From Devosia lacusdianchii (GTDB lineage Bacteria > Pseudomonadota > Alphaproteobacteria > Rhizobiales > Devosiaceae): 64,000 bases of DNA. A program made the translations under genes and the position numbers. The DNA lies in assembly GCF_022429625.1 (NCBI RefSeq), contig NZ_CP092483.1, positions 3,596,001 through 3,660,000 on the forward strand, in the 5' to 3' direction. This document shows positions 7,860 to 21,113 of the stretch, piece after piece. Positions within the stretch are counted from its first letter, which is position 1; every line of letters starts with the position of its first letter. Under the pieces are notes generated by a model. It had not been told where the DNA came from. It ran no database searches and saw only the letters and a program-made list of their open reading frames with translations.

Positions 7860-8840
7860 CTACGTGCTCTGTTCGGTAATAAACGCGTCGAACGCCGCGA
7901 ATACCTGTCCACGGATCATGTCGTTTTCCATGAACAGTTCATGCCGCGCGCCTGCGATCACTACATGCCGCCCGGTGCGCATCCGCAATCCCAGCCGCTC
8001 GATCGCCGCAGCCGATACAACCTCGTCCCGCGCCGCCGCCAGCATCAACAGCGGCGTCCGCATCCGGGCGGGAAAACTGTCGCGATTGGCTTCGGCCATG
8101 GCCTCCATCGCCGCGGCCACCCAGCGTACTGTGGGTGCCGCGATCTCCAGCCCCGGCCGCGCCTTCACCACGTCGACCATGCGCATATAGCGGATCAGGT
8201 CGGACGTCAGCGGGTTACCCGGGAATGTCGTCTCGGACGCCGGCTTGTCCGCCTTGCGGGCGATGGGCATCCGCCCCAGTCCGACAAAACTCAGCGCTTC
8301 GGCGACCTTGGCCATGCCGGCCATGCTCAGCGGCTGACGATCGAGCGCTACCATCGGCGCCGACAGGAAGATGCGGTCGAACATCAGCCGGTCATTGGCC
8401 CCTGCATGGAGCGAGGCCAGCCCGCCCATCGAATGGCCCACCAGATAGAAGGGCGGCGGGCAATCGGGCAGCAGGATTTCGCCGTGAAAGCTCCTCAGGT
8501 CAGTCCAGTAATCCTCGAACTTGTCGACATAGCCGAGCTTCTTGTTGCCGATCAGCCGGTCCGACCCACCCTGCCCACGCCAGTCGAAGGTCGCGACAGA
8601 AAACCCCCGCCGGCGGAAATCGGCAATCGTCTCGAAATACTTCTCGATGAATTCGGTACGCCCCTGCACGAGACAGATCGTCCCGCGATGCGCTCCCTCC
8701 GATTTCGGCCACAGCGCATAGCGCAACTGCACATTGTCGCTGGTCTTGAAGAAGCCGGCGCGCGCGCCCTCGGGAATGGGGTTGGTCGGAATATTGACCA
8801 GATCAGGTCCATTCGGGTCGACAACGGCGTTCATGGGCAT
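7860..8840 (-). CDS. Alpha/beta hydrolase, lysophospholipase / monoacylglycerol lipase-like
   Basis: A 326-residue Hydrolase_4-type protein. The nucleophile elbow GHSMGG carries the catalytic Ser, DWRGQGGSDR is the usual motif before the cap, an Asp in AARDEVVS and a His in GARHELFMEND complete the triad. The family (PldB/YtpA-like) hydrolyses lysophospholipids or monoacylglycerols. There is no signal peptide. The start could be ATG 8840 or the in-frame ATG 8834 two codons later. It is convergent to hisN. A minus-strand terminator-like hairpin lies just upstream of the start. Confidence 0.83.
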   Translation of the reverse strand: MPMNAVVDPNGPDLVNIPTNPIPEGARAGFFKTSDNVQLRYALWPKSEGAHRGTICLVQGRTEFIEKYFETIADFRRRGFSVATFDWRGQGGSDRLIGNKKLGYVDKFEDYWTDLRSFHGEILLPDCPPPFYLVGHSMGGLASLHAGANDRLMFDRIFLSAPMVALDRQPLSMAGMAKVAEALSFVGLGRMPIARKADKPASETTFPGNPLTSDLIRYMRMVDVVKARPGLEIAAPTVRWVAAAMEAMAEANRDSFPARMRTPLLMLAAARDEVVSAAAIERLGLRMRTGRHVVIAGARHELFMENDMIRGQVFAAFDAFITEQST

Positions 8841-9206
8841 CCCCGGCGAGAGTATCCTGTCTTACACCAGAGCCGTTGCCAAAAGAAAACCAGCGCACCT
8901 TTTGAGGTACGCTGGCTTCCTTTATTTGCGGCCCGTGCGGGGGGCGGGTGACGGAGCCGCATTGGGGTTGTGAAGAGGTGTCCCTCAGCACATGCCCCGT
9001 TATAGCCCCGCCAGCCTGAACTCGAACGGACTGGACCGTTCATATTCGGTTCAGAATCTTCTAGCCGGGCCGCAGGCAAAATGGCTCCAGTGGAGCGATT
9101 TTAGGCAAGAAGGCCATGAGAGCTAAGCTCGAATGGCAACCTCAAGCTGGATTCCGGCCTCCGCCGGAATGACATCGCGCATGTGCCAATTTCTGCAACA
9201 AACTGA
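8841..9206. other. Gene-free stretch upstream of the hydrolase and hsp20 genes
   Basis: No credible coding frame is seen; the short open frames here have unusual composition and no start signals. The stretch holds the hairpin at 8881-8915, a possible minus-strand -10 box CTATAA at 9005-9000 without a convincing -35, and a half copy of repeat family B at 9147-9173 (ATTCCGGC...GCCGGAAT followed by GAC). A small RNA from about 8993 down to 8881 is possible but unproven. Confidence 0.4.
8881..8915 (-). terminator. Terminator-like hairpin upstream of the hydrolase gene
   Basis: The arms CCAGCG-C-ACCT and AGGT-A-CGCTGG (8890-8915) form a stem with one mismatch. Read on the minus strand the hairpin is followed by TTTTCTTTT. 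It would end a minus-strand transcript that begins in the 8.9-9.1 kb gap, 40 bases before the hydrolase ATG. It may be an attenuator or the end of a small RNA. Confidence 0.55.
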
Positions 9207-9240
9207 CCCCCTTGAACCGGAAAATCGGTCCCCCATATTT
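9207..9240 (+). promoter_or_regulatory. Sigma-32 (RpoH) heat-shock promoter of hsp20
   Basis: CCCCCTTGAA (9207-9216), a 14-base spacer, CCCCATATTT (9231-9240). This is a near-perfect match to the RpoH pattern CCCTTGAA-N13-15-CCCCATNT and predicts transcription from about 9247, leaving a leader of about 108 bases before the hsp20 ATG. Confidence 0.8.
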
Positions 9241-9249
9241 CAATCGTTC

Positions 9250-9354
9250 GCCGGGTTACCCGGGAACCCCGACCTCGCGCATCACCGCTCGCCTATTGCT
9301 GGGAGCGCTGACGAGACCACCGGGACATCCACGTTGCTCACAGGAGAATGTGAC
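9250..9354 (+). promoter_or_regulatory. ROSE-like RNA thermometer in the hsp20 leader
   Basis: The leader is rich in stems: GGGTTACCCGGGAACCCC at the start, CGCTC...GGGAGCG in the middle, and at its end GTTGCT four bases before AGGAG. A T-T/C-GCT anti-Shine-Dalgarno element just before the ribosome site is the hallmark of ROSE elements, which mask translation of small heat-shock genes in Rhizobiales until the temperature rises. Length and position fit the family. The fold was done by eye only. Confidence 0.65.
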
Positions 9355-9813
9355 ATGCAGACCATCGATTTTTCCCCCTTCTATCGCTCCACCGTCGGCT
9401 TTGACCGCGTCTTCAACCGCCTCGACAACCTTGTTGGGCAGGAAGCCAAGACCTATCCTCCCTACAATATCGAGCGCACCGGCGAAGACGCCTACCGCAT
9501 CTCGATCGCCGTTGCCGGCTTCGCCAATGGCGACATTGCCATCGAGACCAAGGAAAACAGCCTGGTCGTGAAGGGCGCCAAGCCTGCCGATACCGCTGAG
9601 AAAGCCCGTGAATTCCTCCATCGCGGCATTGCCGAGCGCGCCTTCGAACTGCGCTTCCAGCTTGCCGACTATGTCGAGGTCCACGGCGCCACTCTCGAGA
9701 ACGGCCTGCTGCATCTGGAACTGAAGCGCGAGCTGCCCGAAAGCAAGAAGCCGCGTTCGATCCAGATCAATGGCGGCACCCAGCCCACGATCGAGGACAA
9801 GTCGGTTAACTAG
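9355..9813 (+). CDS. Small heat-shock protein, Hsp20 / IbpA family
   Basis: A 152-residue alpha-crystallin-domain chaperone that holds unfolding proteins in the cytoplasm. It has the IbpA-like N terminus with FDRVFNRLDN, then the beta-sandwich (YPPYNIERTGEDAYRISIAVAGF, ENSLVVKGAK, HRGIAERAFELRFQLADYV) and the short C-terminal tail containing SIQI. ATG 9355 follows AGGAG. The open frame extends upstream to 9133, but those codons cover the promoter and thermometer. Control is by the RpoH promoter and leader described above. Confidence 0.94.
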   Translation: MQTIDFSPFYRSTVGFDRVFNRLDNLVGQEAKTYPPYNIERTGEDAYRISIAVAGFANGDIAIETKENSLVVKGAKPADTAEKAREFLHRGIAERAFELRFQLADYVEVHGATLENGLLHLELKRELPESKKPRSIQINGGTQPTIEDKSVN

Positions 9814-9872
9814 CCGCGCAGTCTTCCGCGTCGGCTGGTCCCGTAGACCAACGACACCTCCCGGTGACGATG

Positions 9873-9902
9873 AGGGCGCAGTCCGCAAGGGCTGCGCCTT
9901 TT
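9873..9902 (+). terminator. Intrinsic terminator after hsp20
   Basis: Stem GGCGCAG (9875-9881) / CTGCGCC (9892-9898) with a 10-base loop, followed by TTTT. It lies about 60 bases after the hsp20 stop and about 40 bases before the methyltransferase ATG. Confidence 0.7.
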
Positions 9903-9940
9903 CAGTTGCGCCGGTCACGTCATCCAACCACAATTCGGGC

Positions 9941-10534
9941 ATGACGGACCCAACGTTCAAGCGCTGGTACAAATACGCCGAGAGCGCCAGAAACCAGCCA
10001 CCGCGACCGCTATTGGTTGAGGCCGCCGGTCTTGCAGCTGCACGCGACACGGCCATCGATATCGGCTCAGGTGCCCTGAACGACGCCCGCTTTCTTCTCG
10101 ATGCCGGCTTCTCTGAGGTTACCGCTGTGGACGGCGCACCAATCGCGCAGGCCACCGCCGATACGTTGCCCGCCGATCGTTTTACCTACGCTATCTCTCG
10201 CTTTGAAGATCACGCCTTCCCGGTGGGTGCCTATGACTTGGTCAGCGCGCAATATGCCCTACCCTTCATCCCGCCCGATCATTTTGACCGGGTGTTCGCC
10301 GCCATTCTCGCCTCGTTGAGACCGCAGGGCATCCTTGTGGGACAGTTCTTCGGCGATCGCGACGAATGGGTGGGCCTGCCGGGCATGACATTTCACTCGG
10401 CCGCCGCCGCCCAGGCCCTGCTCGCTCCGCTTAATGTTCTGGCCTTTCGGGAAGAAGACGACCCCAATAGCCAAACCCTGCGCGGCGGCACCAAGCACTG
10501 GCACCTGTTTGACTTCATCGCCCGCCGTGAATGA
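9941..10534 (+). CDS. Class I SAM-dependent methyltransferase
   Basis: A 197-residue Rossmann-fold methyltransferase. Motif I is AIDIGSGALNDARFLLDAGF, motif II ends in VTAVDGAP, and the post-motif YDLVSAQYALPFIP matches TehB/UbiE-like small-molecule methyltransferases. The frame is open back to 9770, but ATG 9941 lies beyond the terminator and gives the normal start MTDPTFKRWYKYAE. The substrate is unknown. GC content looks slightly lower than in the neighbouring genes. Confidence 0.8.
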   Translation: MTDPTFKRWYKYAESARNQPPRPLLVEAAGLAAARDTAIDIGSGALNDARFLLDAGFSEVTAVDGAPIAQATADTLPADRFTYAISRFEDHAFPVGAYDLVSAQYALPFIPPDHFDRVFAAILASLRPQGILVGQFFGDRDEWVGLPGMTFHSAAAAQALLAPLNVLAFREEDDPNSQTLRGGTKHWHLFDFIARRE

Positions 10535-10984
10535 GCCGGCAGATACTGCTTTCCTACGCTTTCCTATACAAAAGTTGGAAATTTCCTATTTTCTGTGACG
10601 GAATGGTGGCAAAGGCGCTTGCTCACAGTTTGGAATTATGCAAATGTGCAGTCGTTAGGGCAGCACGCCTGTCCTATCTGACGCGTCGCCCCGCTCTCCG
10701 CGGCAAGCACGCACGCTGGTCCGGCTGGCCCGCTTTACATGAGCGGAAACGGATAGGCGGAGCTAATATAGCTCGAAGTTTGAGCGGCCATTTGGATGCA
10801 GCGCCGCTCCCCACGCATGGACGTATTTGCTCTTTCGAGCCGTACCGTAGTACGACCCGCTTGAACAACGCGCCCACCAGAGGACGAGACCGCATCCAGC
10901 CCGCCGACAACGGCACCATCAGGATGCACACGACATAGCGACAGAGCCCGGCAGCGGGCGCGACCAACGAACGAGGAACACGAT
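10535..10984. other. Intergenic region upstream of gltB
   Basis: About 450 bases with lower GC near 10545-10600 (runs such as TTGGAAATTTCCTATTTTCTG), consistent with a promoter region for gltB. A 135-codon open frame here (10531-10938) has no family resemblance and poor codon use. TGGCAAA...TTGCT near 10604 resembles a sigma-54 promoter but the spacing is one base too long. No repeat family member is found. Confidence 0.5.
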
Positions 10985-15724
<4,740 letters not shown>

Positions 15725-15725
15725 C

Positions 15726-16331
15726 GTGGTGATGCAGGTCTATGGCGACCTTCAGTCGGGCAACTGCCTGAAGGTCAAGTATATCGCCGATGCCCTCGGC
15801 GTGCCCTACGAATGGCGCGACGTGCCCAGCGGCACCGGCGCCACCACGACATCAGAATTCCTCGCCCTCAATCCGGCGGCGCAGGTTCCGGTGATCGTGC
15901 TCGATGACGGCAGGGTGCTGGCGCAATCCAACGCCATCCTGCGCTATTTGGCGCGGGACAGCCGCTTCCTGCCGGCCGATGCCTTTGCGGCGGCCAAGGT
16001 CGATGAATGGCTGTTTTGGGAGCAATATAGCCATGAGCCCTATGTGGCTGTGGCGCGGGCGCATGTGGTCTACAAAGGTCACACCATTGAAAGCCGCGAC
16101 GCCAATCTGGTGGCGCGTGCCGAAAAGGCGCTCGATCGGTTGGAACAGGCTTTGAGCGGGAGTGACTTCCTCACCGGCCCGGCTCTGACCATCGCCGATA
16201 TCGCGCTCTTGGCTTATACCCGCCTGTCTCCGCAGGGCGGTTTCGATCTCACGGGGCGGCCCGCCATCCGGCGCTGGATTGCCGCCTGCGAACAAGAACT
16301 CGGACTACCTGCCCTTGCGGCAGTGAATTAG
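15726..16331 (+). CDS. Glutathione S-transferase family protein
   Basis: A 201-residue cytosolic GST: thioredoxin-like N-terminal domain ([34 protein letters not shown], then [12 protein letters not shown] with the glutathione-contacting Ser) and an all-helical C-terminal domain with [16 protein letters not shown]. The start may be GTG 15726, GTG 15729 or ATG 15732; none has a strong ribosome site, and coupling to gltB is likely. It lies between gltB and gltD with gaps of 1 and 10 bases. A role in glutamate or glutathione metabolism is only suggested by position. Confidence 0.85.
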   Translation: MVMQVYGDLQSGNCLKVKYIADALGVPYEWRDVPSGTGATTTSEFLALNPAAQVPVIVLDDGRVLAQSNAILRYLARDSRFLPADAFAAAKVDEWLFWEQYSHEPYVAVARAHVVYKGHTIESRDANLVARAEKALDRLEQALSGSDFLTGPALTIADIALLAYTRLSPQGGFDLTGRPAIRRWIAACEQELGLPALAAVN

Positions 16332-16341
16332 GAGACAAGCC

Positions 16342-17769
16342 ATGGGCAAGGTAACAGGCTTCCTCGAAATCGAACGCGAAGAGCCCCGGTACGAACCGGC
16401 GTCCGACCGCATTCGCCATTTCGGCGAATTCACCATTCCGATGAGCGAAGGCCGCATCGTCGATCAGGCAGCACGCTGCATGGATTGCGGCATTCCCTTC
16501 TGCCACGGCGATACCGGCTGTCCGGTGCACAACCAGATTCCCGATTGGAACGACCTCGTCTTCAACGGCGACTGGGAAGAAGCCGCGCGCAACCTGCACT
16601 CGACCAACAACTTCCCCGAATTTACCGGCCGCATCTGCCCCGCCCCCTGCGAGGAAGCCTGCACGCTGAACCTGGAAGACGTGCCCGTCGCCATCAAGAC
16701 CGTTGAACAGGCCATTGCCGACCGCGCCATCAAGAATGGCTGGATCAAGCCACAGATCAACCCGAGCAAGTCAGGCAAGTCCGTCGGCATCGTAGGCTCG
16801 GGCCCCGCTGGCATGTCTGCCGCCCAGCAGCTCGCCCGCGCCGGGCACGATGTGCATGTCTATGAGCGCGAACCCAAGGCCGGCGGCCTGATGCGCTACG
16901 GCATTCCCGACTTCAAGATGGAGAAGGATCACATCGATTTCCGCGTCGAGCAGATGCAGGCTGAGGGTGTCACCTTCCATTATGGCGTCAATGTCGGCGT
17001 CACCACGCCCTTGGCCGAACTACAAGGCAAACACGACGCTGTGCTGCTCTGCGGTGGCTCCGAGAAGCCGCGCGACGTCGATAGCGAAGGCACCGACCTC
17101 AACGGCGTCCACTACGCCATGCCCTTCCTCGTGCAGCAGAACCGCCGCCTCGGCGGCGAGGATGTCAGCAACGAAGTCCAACTGACCGCTGCCGGCAAGC
17201 ACGTGGTCGTCGTCGGCGGTGGCGACACCGCCAGTGACTGTGTCGGCACCAGCTTCCGTCAGGGCGCCATTGCCGTCACCCAGCTCGATGTGCGCCCCAT
17301 GCCGCCAGAGCTCGAAAACAAGCTGACCAACTGGCCCAACTGGGCGGTCAAGATGCGCACCTCCTCGTCGCAGGCCGAAGGCGCCATCCGCGAATTCGCC
17401 GCCGGCACGATGAAAATCATCGGCAATGCCAAGGGTCAGGTCACCGGCGTCGAATGCGCCCGCGTCGACCGCAAGCGTCAGCCTATCCCCGGCACCGAAT
17501 TCATCATCAAGGCCGACCTGGTGCTGCTCGCCATCGGCTTCGCCCATCCTATCCACGAAGGCATGCTGACCGAACTCGGCGCCCAGCTCGACAAGCGCGG
17601 CAACCTGTTTGCCGACACCATGAGCTACAAGACCACGGTGCCCAAGGTCTACGCCGCCGGCGACATGCGCCGCGGCCAGTCCCTGGTGGTCTGGGCCATC
17701 CGCGAAGGCCGCCAGGCCGCCCGCTCGATCGACTACGACCTCATGGGCAAGACGGATCTGCCGCGGTAA
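16342..17769 (+). CDS. gltD: Glutamate synthase small subunit
   Basis: A 475-residue GOGAT beta subunit. The N-terminal cysteines C46, C49, C54 and C60 (CMDCGIPFC...GC) and a second set in CPAPCEEAC bind 4Fe-4S clusters. The FAD site is [13 protein letters not shown] and the NADPH site [29 protein letters not shown] is the C-terminal flavin motif. It passes electrons from NADPH to GltB. ATG 16342 follows AGGAGACA. Last gene of the gltB-GST-gltD operon. Confidence 0.97.
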   Translation: MGKVTGFLEIEREEPRYEPASDRIRHFGEFTIPMSEGRIVDQAARCMDCGIPFCHGDTGCPVHNQIPDWNDLVFNGDWEEAARNLHSTNNFPEFTGRICPAPCEEACTLNLEDVPVAIKTVEQAIADRAIKNGWIKPQINPSKSGKSVGIVGSGPAGMSAAQQLARAGHDVHVYEREPKAGGLMRYGIPDFKMEKDHIDFRVEQMQAEGVTFHYGVNVGVTTPLAELQGKHDAVLLCGGSEKPRDVDSEGTDLNGVHYAMPFLVQQNRRLGGEDVSNEVQLTAAGKHVVVVGGGDTASDCVGTSFRQGAIAVTQLDVRPMPPELENKLTNWPNWAVKMRTSSSQAEGAIREFAAGTMKIIGNAKGQVTGVECARVDRKRQPIPGTEFIIKADLVLLAIGFAHPIHEGMLTELGAQLDKRGNLFADTMSYKTTVPKVYAAGDMRRGQSLVVWAIREGRQAARSIDYDLMGKTDLPR

Positions 17770-17812
17770 CGGCGGCAAGGCTGGATAGGTTTGATCCAAT
17801 CCGCCACAGCGC

Positions 17813-17896
17813 GTCATCCTCGGGCTTGACCCCAGGGCTCTTCACTTGCCGTGCCATCATCAAGTGCAACACCCTCGGGTCAAACCCGAGGGTGAC
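17813..17896. repeat. Family A palindromic intergenic repeat, full copy
   Basis: GTCATCCTCGGGCTTGACCC ... CACTTG ... CAAGTG ... CCTCGGGTCAAACCCGAGG-GTGAC, about 84 bases, nearly symmetrical end to end. It lies between gltD and hpt. Confidence 0.85.
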
Positions 17897-17994
17897 GCTC
17901 GGTGGGTGTGATCGAGGCCGCGCTGTAGCGCATCCGCAACGTCGATGCTAACAGTCTGCTGGCCAATTCGACCCTCTGCTAACCGGAATCGCGC

Positions 17995-18534
17995 ATGACC
18001 CAGAAGCCTTATGTCGTCGATGAGCTGATCTCCGCCAAGGCCATCGCCGCCCGCGTCGAGGCCCTGGCCAAAGAGATTTCCACCCACTTTGCCGATACCG
18101 ACAAACTGGTGGTCGTCGGCCTGCTGCGTGGCTCCTTCATCTTCATCGCCGATCTGGTGCGCGAGATCGACCTGCCGGTTGAGGTCGATTTTCTCGAAGC
18201 CTCGTCCTACGGCAATTCCACCGAATCGAGCCGCGAGGTCCGCATCCTCAAGGATTTGCGCGGCGAGATTCAGGGCCGCGACGTGCTGGTCGTGGAAGAC
18301 ATTGTCGATACCGGTCACACGCTCAAGCACGTGCTCGAAATCCTCGAGACCCGCCACCCGCGCCGCATCGCGGTTTGCGCCCTGCTTAACAAGCCCAGCC
18401 GCCGCGAGACCGACGTGCAAGCCAAGTGGGTCGGCTTCGATATTCCCGATAAGTTCGTCGTCGGCTACGGCATCGACTACGCCCAGCGCAATCGCAACCT
18501 GCCCCATATAGGCGCCGTCCGCTTCATTGACTGA
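17995..18534 (+). CDS. hpt: Hypoxanthine phosphoribosyltransferase
   Basis: A 179-residue purine salvage enzyme that makes IMP (or GMP) from hypoxanthine (or guanine) and PRPP. The PRPP loop [12 protein letters not shown] is about residues 98-109, [15 protein letters not shown] is the upstream loop, and [19 protein letters not shown] is the base-binding hood. Length and order are typical. Upstream is a repeat; downstream the convergent SGNH hydrolase gene ends five bases away. Confidence 0.95.
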   Translation: MTQKPYVVDELISAKAIAARVEALAKEISTHFADTDKLVVVGLLRGSFIFIADLVREIDLPVEVDFLEASSYGNSTESSREVRILKDLRGEIQGRDVLVVEDIVDTGHTLKHVLEILETRHPRRIAVCALLNKPSRRETDVQAKWVGFDIPDKFVVGYGIDYAQRNRNLPHIGAVRFID

Positions 18535-18539
18535 ACCGC

Positions 18540-19733
18540 CTAGCGGCCGCTGTCATTGCTCTCGGCCTCCGCCAGCGGATCGAAGCCGACGCCGAACGCG
18601 TCGACCCGGCCGATCGGCGCGGTCATTAGCTGCTCGAGTGTAAACGGCGGCGCGCTGGCTGGCACACCGCTCGCCGTCAACAGATCCCCCGCCCGCTGCG
18701 GAATCCGGCTGAGCGGAATCACCGCCCCCGCCACTTCGAGCAACCGGATCTGCCCCAATCCCTGATAGGGCGGCCGCAGCATGGCCGCGGCATCGGTGCC
18801 CTGCAGCGGATCGGCCACCGCCACGGTCATGCTGCCACCACGGTAAAATGTCCGGATGCTCTGGCTCAGATAGAAGGCCAGCTTGTCCGACCCGGCGGTC
18901 GAAAAGTGGATGCCGTCATCCTTGCGCATCCGCGCATTCTGGCCGTTCACGTCTGGACCGTGCGAGGAATACTTCCCGTCCTCACCCAGGAACCGCTCGT
19001 AGATATCGAGGAATTCCGCCCCGCCCGAGAAGCTGGCCAGCCGCTGGATATTGCTGATCTGGCTGATCGCCGCCGAGTATTCGGTTTTAGACATGGGCGG
19101 CAGGCCGATCCAGATCACCGGCTTGCGCGCGGCGCGCAGCGTGCCGAGGAATTCGGCGATCCTGGCCTGATAAGCCACGTTCCACGGGTCGGTCAGCGGG
19201 GCAACCGACTCGCCATTGACCTTGAGTTCCTGCCGATCGTTGATCCCCATGATTACCACCGCCAGGTCAAAACTATCGGCGGCGGTCTGCTCGGCGATCG
19301 CCTTGTCCCAATCGAAGAAGTCATCGCGCACGAAGCCCGATGAGCTGACGCCTTGGTTGATCACCACCAAATTGGGGTCCTCGGCATAGAGCCGCTCCAG
19401 CGCCTTGCTGAGGTCGATGGCCAGCGAGTCCCCGAACACGGCAACACGCGTCGCGTCGGCCGCCTTCTCGATCTGTGGTTTGGGCGGCGGTAGGCTGGCC
19501 TGTGGCTGCGGCTGGCGCCTTGGCTGTTGCGGCTGCTCCACTGGTGCCGGCTGCGGCTCGGGCTCGCCGAACAGCAGGTCGAACAGGGTACGGCGCCGCT
19601 GCTGCTGCGCCACCAAGACCGTTTCGTTCTGGGCAAACACCGGCGCCACGTCGACAAAGACGAACAGCGCCACCACCAATGCTAAGACGAAGCGGATCAC
19701 GTCAAACTCACGCAACGAACCGATGCCTCTCAT
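18540..19733 (-). CDS. DUF459-type SGNH hydrolase, exported
   Basis: A 397-residue protein with an N-terminal hydrophobic segment (FVLALVVALFVFVDVAPVFA) likely to be a signal peptide or anchor, and a proline/glutamine-rich linker around residues 57-88. An SGNH hydrolase domain follows: block I AVFGDSLA with the catalytic Ser, then VVIMGINDRQ with the block III Asn, and the Asp-His pair in DGIHFS. The DUF459 family resembles periplasmic esterases that deacetylate or modify cell-envelope polymers; the substrate is unknown. It follows the transglycosylase gene by 43 bases on the same strand, so both may act on the wall. Confidence 0.8.
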   Translation of the reverse strand: MRGIGSLREFDVIRFVLALVVALFVFVDVAPVFAQNETVLVAQQQRRRTLFDLLFGEPEPQPAPVEQPQQPRRQPQPQASLPPPKPQIEKAADATRVAVFGDSLAIDLSKALERLYAEDPNLVVINQGVSSSGFVRDDFFDWDKAIAEQTAADSFDLAVVIMGINDRQELKVNGESVAPLTDPWNVAYQARIAEFLGTLRAARKPVIWIGLPPMSKTEYSAAISQISNIQRLASFSGGAEFLDIYERFLGEDGKYSSHGPDVNGQNARMRKDDGIHFSTAGSDKLAFYLSQSIRTFYRGGSMTVAVADPLQGTDAAAMLRPPYQGLGQIRLLEVAGAVIPLSRIPQRAGDLLTASGVPASAPPFTLEQLMTAPIGRVDAFGVGFDPLAEAESNDSGR

Positions 19734-19776
19734 CTAGCAAAATCGGGCCCGGAGCGCCACCAGGGTCGCCCCAACG

Positions 19777-20979
19777 TTACTGCGCGGCAGCCAATGCCTC
19801 ATAGGCGGCTTCGGTGATGAAGCCGTCCGCCACCTCGCCGCGCGCCGCCTGGAAGCGGGCATAGGCCTCCTGCGTGATCGGGCCCAACCGCCCATCCACC
19901 GCGCCCTGGTAGAGCCCGAGGCGGATAAGCGCCTCCTGAATGGCCTTGCGCTGCGACAGGTTGGGGAAACGCGTACTGCGCGGCCAGTCATCCGCAAAGC
20001 CGCCGCCGCCCTTGAGGCGATCGGTCATATGCGCCACCGACATGGCGTAGCTGTCGGAGAAATTGTAGCCCTTTAGCACCAGATAGTTCTGGGTCATCAG
20101 GAATTTGGGGCCATCCCGACCTGTCGGCACGTAAAGGAAGACCGGCAGGTTCGGATCGTTGAACTGCCGTCCGGCTACGCGGGTAATGCCGCGCTCGGCG
20201 AAGAACGACACCGGCCGCATCTGCGTCCGCGTCGCCAGCAGGTAGTCGAATCCGTCCGGCACCACCACTTCCATGCCCCAGTCGACACCAGGCTGATAGC
20301 CGAGGTCGCGCAGGAACCGCGCGCTGGTCGCCAGTGCATCGGCCAGCGAATTGTGCAGATCGACCCGTCCATCACCGTCGCCATCAGTGCCATGCGCCAC
20401 GACATTGGATGGATTGACCTGCAAATGCCCGATGGCCCCCGCCCACGAACCGACCAGGCTCTGTGCATCGAGCGGCCCACGCTGCACAAGTTGCAGCGCC
20501 GCGATGAGGTCGGCCTCATCCTCGACCAGCCGGGTGCGCCGCTGGTGCACCAGCGTGGCCAGCGAGCGGACGATCGGACGGATCAAACCGTCATTGCCGA
20601 GCACCGCGCCATAATCGGTCTCCATGCCCCAGATGGCGCCGAGCAGGTAGGGATCGACGCCATAGCTCTGTCCCACCGCACTAAAGAGCGCATCATTGCG
20701 GCTGATCGCCGCCTGGCCGCGCTCGATGCGGCCGGAGGTGACGCGCCCCTCGATATAGTCCCACATAGGCGTCGTAAATTCGGGCTGCGCCGTCACCAGA
20801 TCCGGCACCCGCGGATCGGGCGTCATGCCCGCCATGGCGCGATCATAGGTCTCCCCGCTCACCCCCGCCGCCAGCGCCTTCGCCCGAAAATTGGCGATGA
20901 AACTGTCAAAGCTCTCAACAGGCTGCGCGAAGGTGGGGGTGGAAGTCAGCAGCGTTAGAATAACGAGTATGAAACGCAC
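19777..20979 (-). CDS. Lytic murein transglycosylase, MltB type with peptidoglycan-binding domain
   Basis: The GTG at 20979, seven bases after GGGAG, gives a 400-residue precursor with a signal peptide ending near TFAQ. The SLT_2 catalytic domain has Glu120 in AIWGMETDYG, and GSWAGAIGHLQVNPSN is the family's second motif. A C-terminal peptidoglycan-binding domain (residues about 340-400, LSQRKAIQEALIRLGLYQGAVDGRLGP) follows. It cleaves murein glycan strands with 1,6-anhydro ends. There is no lipobox, so it is soluble and periplasmic. An alternative upstream GTG at 20997 adds six residues. Confidence 0.9.
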   Translation of the reverse strand: MRFILVILTLLTSTPTFAQPVESFDSFIANFRAKALAAGVSGETYDRAMAGMTPDPRVPDLVTAQPEFTTPMWDYIEGRVTSGRIERGQAAISRNDALFSAVGQSYGVDPYLLGAIWGMETDYGAVLGNDGLIRPIVRSLATLVHQRRTRLVEDEADLIAALQLVQRGPLDAQSLVGSWAGAIGHLQVNPSNVVAHGTDGDGDGRVDLHNSLADALATSARFLRDLGYQPGVDWGMEVVVPDGFDYLLATRTQMRPVSFFAERGITRVAGRQFNDPNLPVFLYVPTGRDGPKFLMTQNYLVLKGYNFSDSYAMSVAHMTDRLKGGGGFADDWPRSTRFPNLSQRKAIQEALIRLGLYQGAVDGRLGPITQEAYARFQAARGEVADGFITEAAYEALAAAQ

Positions 20980-21002
20980 AAAATTTCTCCCACCCACTGC
21001 AC

Positions 21003-21087
21003 GTCACCCTCGGGCTTGACCCGAGGGCTCGGCACTTACGGAGCTATCGTCGAAGTGAAGACTCCTCGGGTCAAGCCCGAGGATGAC
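21003..21087. repeat. Family A palindromic intergenic repeat, full copy
   Basis: GTCACCCTCGGGCTTGACCC-GAGGG ... GGCACTTAC ... GAAGTG ... CCTCGGGTCAAGCCCGAGG-ATGAC, 85 bases between the transglycosylase and galE genes. It is one of the best preserved copies and can fold as one long hairpin or two short ones. Confidence 0.88.
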
Positions 21088-21113
21088 GATCAAGTTCTTG
21101 GTAGCGAAATCGC

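Noticed and set aside
7767..8951. 394-codon plus-strand open frame over the alpha/beta hydrolase gene
   Set aside because: It is antisense to a gene with an intact catalytic triad, and its start lies inside a repeat.
10604..10624. Sigma-54-like promoter TGGCAAA...TTGCT upstream of gltB
   Set aside because: The GG to GC spacing is 11 rather than 10 bases, which abolishes sigma-54 recognition; no NtrC-type sites were seen.
10531..10938. 135-codon open frame upstream of gltB
   Set aside because: Composition is not coding-like, the residues resemble no family, and its lower-GC part looks like a promoter region.
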